Positions 34,983 through 40,313 of a stretch of DNA of 40,313 nucleotides are shown piece after piece. Position 1 is the stretch's first letter. Every line of letters starts with the position of its first letter. The notes beneath the pieces are model-generated. The model saw only the letters and a list, made by a program, of their open reading frames with translations. It ran no database searches and had not been told where the DNA came from. The translations under genes and the position numbers were made by a program. The stretch comes from Rhodocyclaceae bacterium (GTDB lineage Bacteria > Pseudomonadota > Gammaproteobacteria > Burkholderiales > Rhodocyclaceae), in the NCBI GenBank assembly GCA_027492775.1, contig JAPUEC010000214.1:1-40313 (forward strand), read 5' to 3'.

Positions 34983-36242
34983 TCAGGCGCCGCTGTCGCG
35001 ATGGATGCTGCTGGCCCAGGCCAGCGCTTGCGACAGGCAGCGGTTCAGTGTTCCCGCGTCCAATCCCGGACATTCCTTGAGCTTGCTGGCGATCTCCGCC
35101 GGATCGCCGCTCTCCGTGGCCGCCACCAGCGCCAGCAGCGCGCCGAGCGGGCCGGTGCCGTCGCATAAAGCGTCGCGCACTTCATGGGCGATGCCGAGCG
35201 GCGTGATGATTTCGCTGATTTGGAGTCCGACCAGCGCCGGCATGAGCGACATGATGCCGGCCATGAAGGCCTCATCGGCGAAATTCGAATCGTTCTTTCT
35301 CTGCGTTCCCGCCAGCAATTCCATGAGCCGGCCGCGCGTGGCGGCGAGGTGCAGCAGCGGGCTGATGTCGCCGCTGCGATTGCCGGAGGCAAAAAGCAGC
35401 AATTGCAGCCAGCGCTGGAGCTGGCGGCGGCCAAGCACGGTAATGGCATGGCGCAGCGAGGTGATGCGCACCGTCGTTCCCGCGCCGACCGAGTTGGTCA
35501 TGCGCAACAGGCTGATGGTGAGTCCCGGCTCGGGCTTGAAGGCGTCTTCCAGTTCGGCGTTGTCGGCGTCGGAGACCAGCAGGCTCATCAGCTTCATCAG
35601 CGACAGTTGCGAGTGATTGAGCTTCCTGCCGGCGATGATGGTGGGCTTGGCGAAATAGTAGCCCTGGAAAAGCTGGTAGCCGAGTTTGAGGCACTGTTCC
35701 ATCTGCGCCCGCGAATCCACTTTTTCCGCGAGCAGCCGCTTGTTGAGCGGTTTTAGCTTGCCCGTCAGTTGCAGTATCTCAATCGGCGAGAGCGGCTGTA
35801 TATCGACCTTGATGATTTCCACTAGGTTGAGCAAGTCGTTGTATTCCGGCGCCACCTGGATGACATCGTCGAGCGCCAGGGTGAAGCCCTTCTCCTTGAG
35901 CTCGCGGCAGCGTCGGATCACTTCCGGCGTGGGCGGAACCGTCTCAAGGATTTCCAGCACCACGGATTGGGTCGGCAGGAGTTCCAGTACGTCGCTGAAG
36001 AGGAATTGCTCGTCGACGTTGATGAATCCACGGCAATCGCCAAGCGATTCGGTAATGGAGAGTTCGGAAAAGGCATTGACGATCACCGTCGCGGTGGCGG
36101 CGACGGCGTCGGTGACTTCGGCGAAGTTCTGCATGCTGCTGCGAAAAAGCAGCTCATAGGCGACCAGTTGCTGGTCGCGGTCGAGGATGGGCTGGCGGCC
36201 GAGGAAAAGCTGGTTGAGGGGGGACGGGAGCGCGTCGGTCAT
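34983..36242 (-). CDS. EAL-HDOD (YuxH-type) signalling protein
   Basis: 419 residues from ATG 36242. The N-terminal FLGRQPILDRDQQLVAYELLFRSS is the hallmark of YuxH-type proteins, with ELL at residues 30-32 where active phosphodiesterases have EAL. Later EAL-domain pieces are FINVDEQFL, LALDDVIQ, IIKVDIQPLS and LLAEKVDSRAQMEQC; the DDFG and other catalytic residues are not kept, so it should not cleave c-di-GMP. The HDOD domain covers about 210-400, with LMKLMSLLVSDADNAELEDAFKPEPGLTISLLRMTNS. Such proteins are regulatory; some act in motility and surface behaviour. It is the last gene after algC in the same direction, 124 bp downstream. Longer starts at about 36326 are possible but do not add family-like residues. 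Confidence 0.9.
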   Translation of the reverse strand: MTDALPSPLNQLFLGRQPILDRDQQLVAYELLFRSSMQNFAEVTDAVAATATVIVNAFSELSITESLGDCRGFINVDEQFLFSDVLELLPTQSVVLEILETVPPTPEVIRRCRELKEKGFTLALDDVIQVAPEYNDLLNLVEIIKVDIQPLSPIEILQLTGKLKPLNKRLLAEKVDSRAQMEQCLKLGYQLFQGYYFAKPTIIAGRKLNHSQLSLMKLMSLLVSDADNAELEDAFKPEPGLTISLLRMTNSVGAGTTVRITSLRHAITVLGRRQLQRWLQLLLFASGNRSGDISPLLHLAATRGRLMELLAGTQRKNDSNFADEAFMAGIMSLMPALVGLQISEIITPLGIAHEVRDALCDGTGPLGALLALVAATESGDPAEIASKLKECPGLDAGTLNRCLSQALAWASSIHRDSGA

Positions 36243-36366
36243 GGCGTCACCGCCTTCGCCAGACCGCAAACCGATGATGGTGTGGCTGGTCTTGTCGTCG
36301 CTCCCGCGGCCGAGGCCAGCCATTCGTCCGTATGCCACCCGTCCATTGTTTTTCCCCCTCAGGATG

Positions 36367-37746
36367 TCAGAAGGGTAGCACGACTCCCGGCCAGACGGCA
36401 GTGATGGCGCGCCTGAAATCCGCCTGAATGCGTTCCAGGGCGGCGGCATTGTCGGCTTCGAATCGCAGGACGACGACCGGCGTGGTGTTGGAGGGGCGCG
36501 CCAAGCCAAAGCCGTCGGCGTATTCGACACGCACGCCGTCGATGGTGATGATCTGCTCGGCGCCGGCAAATTGCGCTTCGCGCTTGAGCTTGTCGATCAA
36601 GGCGAAGGGCTCGCCTTCGGCCATCTTGATGTTCAGTTCCGGCGTGCTTGAGGCATTGGGCAGAGCCTTCAGCACGGCGCTGGGATCGGAGGAGCGGGAC
36701 AGGATTTCCAGCAGCCGCGCTCCGGCGTAGAGGCCATCGTCGAAGCCGAACCAGCGCTCCTTGAAGAAGACATGGCCGCTCATCTCGCCGGCCAGCGGCG
36801 CGCCGGTTTCCTTGAGTTTTTTCTTGATCAGGGCGTGGCCGGTGTTCCACATCGTCGGCTTGCCGCCATGCTGCTTGATCCAGGGCGCCAGGAGTCGCGT
36901 GCATTTGACGTCGAAGATGATTTCCCCGCCCGGTACGCGCGAGAGCACGTCGGCGGCGAAGAGCATGAGCTGACGGTCGGGAAAGATGATCTCGCCGTCC
37001 TTGGTGACGACGCCGAGGCGGTCGCCGTCACCGTCGAAGGCGATGCCGATTTCAGCATCGGTCGTCTTGAGGGCGTGCACGACGTCTTCGAGGTTCTCCG
37101 GCTTGGAGGGATCGGGATGATGATTGGGGAAGTTGCCGTCCACTTCGCAGAAGAGCGGCACGATGTCGAAGCCCAGCGCCTTGAACAGCGTGGGCGCCAC
37201 AGCACCGGCGACGCCGTTGCCGCAATCCATGACAATTTTCATCGGCCGGGCGATCTTGATGTCGCCGACGATGCGTTGGATGTAGGCCTCCGCCACGTCG
37301 GTGGTGGTGCGCTTGCCTTGGCCGCTCAGCAGGTTGCCGGCTTCGATGCGCGCTTTCAGGGCGAGGATGGCCTCGCCCGCCAGGGTTTCGCCGCCGATGA
37401 CCATTTTCAGGCCGTTGTAATCCGGCGGATTGTGACTGCCGGTGACCGAGACGCAACTGTTGCAGCCGAGCTGGTGGGCGGCGAAGTAGGTAACCGGCGT
37501 CGGCACGCAGCCGATGTCGATGACGTCGATGCCGGCGGCGCAGATGCCTTCCGCCAGGGCGCCCGCCAGTTCCGGGCCGGAGAGGCGGCCGTCGCGGCCA
37601 ATGGCGATGGCGGTCTGGTTGCGCTCGCGTGCCAGCGAGCCGAGCGCTTGACCGATTTGTCGGACGACGTCGGCGGTCAGCGTTTTGTCGACGATGCCGC
37701 GGATGTCGTAGGCCTTGAAAATCTCATTGGGAAGGGTTGTGGTCAT
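36367..37746 (-). CDS. algC: Phosphomannomutase/phosphoglucomutase
   Basis: 459 residues from ATG 37746 (P. aeruginosa AlgC 463). The phosphoserine is Ser104 in SVTGSHNPPDYNG. The metal loop is IAFDGDGDRLG near residue 240, the sugar-binding loop is GEMSGHVFF, and the phosphate-binding loop is RPSNTTPVVVLRFE near the C-terminus. It interconverts mannose-6-P and mannose-1-P, or glucose-6-P and glucose-1-P, and so feeds LPS, alginate-like and other polysaccharide synthesis. The start codon lies inside the end of the YheT-like gene (23-bp overlap). No clear ribosome-binding site is present, so translational coupling is likely. Confidence 0.94.
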   Translation of the reverse strand: MTTTLPNEIFKAYDIRGIVDKTLTADVVRQIGQALGSLARERNQTAIAIGRDGRLSGPELAGALAEGICAAGIDVIDIGCVPTPVTYFAAHQLGCNSCVSVTGSHNPPDYNGLKMVIGGETLAGEAILALKARIEAGNLLSGQGKRTTTDVAEAYIQRIVGDIKIARPMKIVMDCGNGVAGAVAPTLFKALGFDIVPLFCEVDGNFPNHHPDPSKPENLEDVVHALKTTDAEIGIAFDGDGDRLGVVTKDGEIIFPDRQLMLFAADVLSRVPGGEIIFDVKCTRLLAPWIKQHGGKPTMWNTGHALIKKKLKETGAPLAGEMSGHVFFKERWFGFDDGLYAGARLLEILSRSSDPSAVLKALPNASSTPELNIKMAEGEPFALIDKLKREAQFAGAEQIITIDGVRVEYADGFGLARPSNTTPVVVLRFEADNAAALERIQADFRRAITAVWPGVVLPF

Positions 37747-38734
37747 GATTTTTTTGGTGGGGTTGGGAATCGAAGAAGTGTAAGAGTCTTTGCGGCAACC
37801 AGTCCAGCCTGCCGGGAAAAGCGCCGCTGACGAAGCCGACATGGCCGCCGTCGCTCGGCTGTTCCAAGGTGACGCTGGCAGAAACCTCATGCGCTTGGGG
37901 CAGGTGGCGTGCCGGCAGGAAGGGATCATTGCGGGCGTTGAGGACCAACGCGGGAATATGGATGTTCCGCAACCATGGCTTGCCGGAGGCGCGACGCCAA
38001 TAATCGTCGGCGCTTTCGAAGCCATGCATGGGGGCGGTAACGGCGTCGTCGAACTGGTAGAGATTGCTCGCGGCGCGCATGCGACGGGCGTCGAACAAGT
38101 CCGGGTGGCATTTCAGGCGCTGCTCCGAAATCGCCTTCAGCGTGCTCAGGAAGTGCTTGGTGTAGATGCGATTGAAGCCGTTGGCCAAATGGTGGCCGCA
38201 AGCGGCGAGGTCGAGCGGCGCCGAGACGCCGGCGATGGCGGTGACGACTTCCCGCGCCGCATCTTCGCGCTCCCCCGCCCATTTGAGCAGGGCGTTGGCG
38301 CCGAGCGAGACGCCGGCGGCGAACAGGGGCGCCGGGCCGGCTTCGTGGCGCAAGCGCTGCAATATCCAGTCGATTTCCTCGGAATCGCCCGAATGATAGG
38401 CGCGTGGCAGCCGGTTGAGTTCGCCCGAACAGCCGCGAAAATGCGGCAGGACGAAGCGCCAGCCGACGGCGCGCGCCGCATGCGCCAGCGAGATGGCGTA
38501 GTGGCTGCGGGCGCTGCCTTCGAGGCCATGGAAGAGAACAAGCAGGGGCGCTTGGGCGGGGCCGTCGATGCGATCGAGATCGATGAAATCGTTGTCCGGC
38601 GTATCCCAGCGCTCGCGGCGATAGCGCGGCAGCGGGCCCTTGATGGTGAGCGGCCAGAGCGTCTGCGCCTGTCCGCCGGGAAGCCAGCGGGGCGCGCGGT
38701 AGGGTTGGGGGCGGGCGATGCCGGGAGAGGTCAT
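37724..38734 (-). CDS. YheT-family alpha/beta hydrolase
   Basis: 336 residues from ATG 38734, with AAGGAAAAG upstream. Signatures of the YheT/ABHD1-like branch are YRAPRWLPGGQAQTLWP, LLVLFHGLEGS (oxyanion region), PHFRGCSGE and the nucleophile elbow GVSLGANALLKW with Ser143. The acid is probably in LNARNDPFLP and the His in DGGHVGFV. The function of YheT-type proteins is not firmly established; esterase activity is assumed. The longer open frame upstream of the start has no family-like residues. It overlaps algC downstream and follows the SnoaL-like gene at 26 bp. Confidence 0.9.
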   Translation of the reverse strand: MTSPGIARPQPYRAPRWLPGGQAQTLWPLTIKGPLPRYRRERWDTPDNDFIDLDRIDGPAQAPLLVLFHGLEGSARSHYAISLAHAARAVGWRFVLPHFRGCSGELNRLPRAYHSGDSEEIDWILQRLRHEAGPAPLFAAGVSLGANALLKWAGEREDAAREVVTAIAGVSAPLDLAACGHHLANGFNRIYTKHFLSTLKAISEQRLKCHPDLFDARRMRAASNLYQFDDAVTAPMHGFESADDYWRRASGKPWLRNIHIPALVLNARNDPFLPARHLPQAHEVSASVTLEQPSDGGHVGFVSGAFPGRLDWLPQRLLHFFDSQPHQKNHDHNPSQ

Positions 38735-38760
38735 CTTTTCCTTGGCGACCGAGGCGCCGG

Positions 38761-39210
38761 CTAGTGCAGGACCCGGGGCGGAGCGGAAGGGTCGTCGCTC
38801 TCCGGGGTATGCGTCTCGCCGGCGGCGGAAGCATGGCGATTGACCAGCCGCCAGCCATGAGCGCCGCGGGAATAGACGTGGGTGACGAAGAGCGGGCCGT
38901 GCGGCTCGGCATCGTCGCCGATATAGACGGTTTCGACCAGGTGATGGATGGCGAGCAGCATGCCTTGCCAGTGGGCGCTGCGCACCGAGGTGACCTTGAG
39001 CCGGGCGGTGGTGAAGATGCTGCGCCAACTGTCGCGGATCTGCTCCATTCCGAGCAATTGCACGCCGGTGGGATGGACGCATACCGTGTCCTCGTCTTCC
39101 GACCAGACGGCCATCATCGCTTCGGCATCGCTGCGCTCGAGCGCTTCGTAGAACGCGGCTTCGACGTCTTCCGGGGTGGCATGGAGCGTGGGGCGGGTGG
39201 GCGAAGGCAT
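38761..39210 (-). CDS. SnoaL/NTF2-like small protein
   Basis: 149 residues from ATG 39210, two bases after the waaF stop, so translation is probably coupled. The pattern TPEDVEAAFYEALERSDAEAMMAVWSEDEDTVCVHPTG, then GMEQIRDSWRSIF and a C-terminal THVYSRGAHGWRLVNRHAS, is that of the cone-shaped SnoaL/DUF4440 fold. The conserved VCVHP and NRHAS motifs occur in a group often annotated as nuclear transport factor 2-like proteins in betaproteobacteria. The ligand and reaction are unknown. It sits between waaF and the YheT-like gene in all probability within one operon. Confidence 0.88.
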   Translation of the reverse strand: MPSPTRPTLHATPEDVEAAFYEALERSDAEAMMAVWSEDEDTVCVHPTGVQLLGMEQIRDSWRSIFTTARLKVTSVRSAHWQGMLLAIHHLVETVYIGDDAEPHGPLFVTHVYSRGAHGWRLVNRHASAAGETHTPESDDPSAPPRVLH

Positions 39211-39212
39211 GG

Positions 39213-40214
39213 TCAGAGATAGGAAAGGCAGGTTTCGAGCACCCGGGCGGGCATCAGCTTGTTGAGGCAATCGAAATGCCCGAGCGGGCATTCGCGTTCG
39301 AAGCATGGGCTGCATTCTAAACCGAGCGAGAGAACGGTGGCACGGGACGAGAGCGGCGGGGTGAAGGCGGGCGACGAGGAGCCGAAAAGCGCCACCAGCG
39401 GCCGTCCTAGCGCGGCCGCAACATGCATCAGCCCGGAATCATTGCAGACGACGAGTTCGGCGCCGGCCATGAGGTCGATCGCCTGGTCCAGGGCGGTTTT
39501 GCCGCAGAGATTGGTGCAGGTTTCCGGCGCGAGCTTGACGATGGTCTCGGCGATGGGGGCGTCCTTGGGCGATCCCAGCAGCCAGATGTCGTGGCCGCGC
39601 TCCGCCAGCGTGTTGGCGAGAATGGCGAAATACTTGGCCGGCCAGCGCTTGGCCGGTCCATATTCCGCGCCGGGGCAGAAGACGATGGGGCGGCGGGGAG
39701 CGTCTTTTCCGAGCGCGCGGAGCGCCGCGGCCTGTTGTTCCGCGGTGGAAACCAATTTCGGCGGTTCGATCGGCCTTGGCGGTGGCACCCCGGGCAGTTC
39801 GGCAAGTTGCGCATAGCGCTCGACCATGAGCGGCAATGCCGTCTTGTTCAAACGATGGCGGCGATTCACCAGCCCGTAGCGCGCTTCACCGACGAAACCG
39901 ATGCGTTGCGGAATCCCGGCGAAGAACGGAATCAGCGCCGACTTCAGCGAATTGGGCAGGATGTATGCGCGGTCGTATTTTTTTTCAGCCAATTGGCGGG
40001 CAAGGCGGTAGCGCGACTTCAGCGCCAATTGACCATGCGCGAAGGGACTGGCGATGATCTGGCCGATTTCCGGCATACGCGAAAGCACCGGTGCCACCCA
40101 AGGTGGCGCCAGCGCATCCAATTCGACGCCCGCGGCGTGCAGGCGGGCGAACAGCGGTTGCGCCAGAACGGTGTCGCCGATCCAGGAAGGGGCGACGATC
40201 AGCGCGCGCGGCAT
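39213..40214 (-). CDS. waaF: ADP-heptose:LPS heptosyltransferase II
   Basis: 333 residues, the usual length. The N-terminal APSWIGDTVLAQPLFARL and the C-terminal half with VFCPGAEYGPAKRWPAKYFAILANTL, LLGSPKD and the donor-binding NDSGLMHVAAALGRPLVALFGSSSP are typical of glycosyltransferase family 9. Then C-P-C-F-E-R-E-C-P appears near the C-terminus, as in WaaF. It adds the second heptose to the LPS inner core in the cytoplasm. The start at 40214 is the only one giving the conserved N-terminus; no strong ribosome-binding site is seen. The next genes in the same direction are the SnoaL-like, YheT-like and algC genes. algC also serves LPS sugar supply. Confidence 0.93.
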   Translation of the reverse strand: MPRALIVAPSWIGDTVLAQPLFARLHAAGVELDALAPPWVAPVLSRMPEIGQIIASPFAHGQLALKSRYRLARQLAEKKYDRAYILPNSLKSALIPFFAGIPQRIGFVGEARYGLVNRRHRLNKTALPLMVERYAQLAELPGVPPPRPIEPPKLVSTAEQQAAALRALGKDAPRRPIVFCPGAEYGPAKRWPAKYFAILANTLAERGHDIWLLGSPKDAPIAETIVKLAPETCTNLCGKTALDQAIDLMAGAELVVCNDSGLMHVAAALGRPLVALFGSSSPAFTPPLSSRATVLSLGLECSPCFERECPLGHFDCLNKLMPARVLETCLSYL

Positions 40215-40313
40215 GGGTGCCGGGCAGCGGGCGAGAGGGAGGGAAATGGCATCATCGATCGTTTATTTTCCGCGCAGGTGGCGCGGTCCCTCGCGCCCCG
40301 GAGCGTCAATGCC

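Noticed and set aside
40263..40313. Possible C-terminal end of another minus-strand gene upstream of waaF (reading GIDAPGREGPRHLRGK, stop)
   Set aside because: Only 16 codons are visible; composition and length do not allow a call.

Overview
This 40.3-kb, GC-rich window looks like a chromosomal segment of a betaproteobacterium, most likely of the order Rhodocyclales. The assignment is an inference from gene content and protein style: yhdP-nit-tldD, glnE, a waaF/algC/yheT-type cluster, glcDEF, a bacteriohemerythrin and many cyclic-di-GMP/HDOD proteins. No rRNA, tRNA, CRISPR array or phage was seen. Most of the window is housekeeping, and the accessory part is small.

Layout. 1-226 holds the 5' end of an alpha/beta hydrolase gene on the minus strand. 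247-1591 is a complete ISL3-type insertion sequence with perfect 54-bp terminal inverted repeats and a perfect 8-bp target duplication. It landed 12 bp upstream of the hydrolase start codon, and its transposase is broken by two frameshifts. 1881-2456 encodes a cysteine-rich exported protein. glnE (minus) and the yhdP-nit-tldD run (plus) diverge from 5222-5425. A bacteriohemerythrin with a candidate FNR-type box follows. Then come a radical SAM protein (minus), DAHP synthase (plus), a PduO-type cobalamin adenosyltransferase (minus), a hydroxypyruvate-isomerase-like protein and a membrane-anchored lytic transglycosylase (plus).

17268-22718 is a plus-strand run: glcDEF (glycolate oxidase) followed closely by an HDOD signalling protein and a PP2C-type phosphatase. 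22769-29443 is a minus-strand block: a CACHE-HAMP-PAS histidine kinase, a REC-DUF3369-GGDEF-EAL response regulator with a degenerate GGDEF site, a lipoprotein translationally coupled to the kinase, and a RhlE-like RNA helicase. The plus strand then carries an orphan UgpB-like binding protein, a low-complexity exported protein, alaS and a small exported protein overlapping alaS. The last block (minus) reads waaF, a SnoaL-like protein, a YheT-like hydrolase, algC-type phosphomannomutase and an EAL-HDOD protein. It mixes envelope-sugar synthesis with signalling.

No wholly new system could be demonstrated. The best leads are the ISL3 element with unusually long repeats that also encode the transposase C-terminus, the FNR-like box before the hemerythrin, the kinase/phosphodiesterase/lipoprotein module, a small inverted-repeat element at 29499-29711, a recurring AT-rich intergenic motif, and the duplicated Cys module in the exported protein at 1881-2456.
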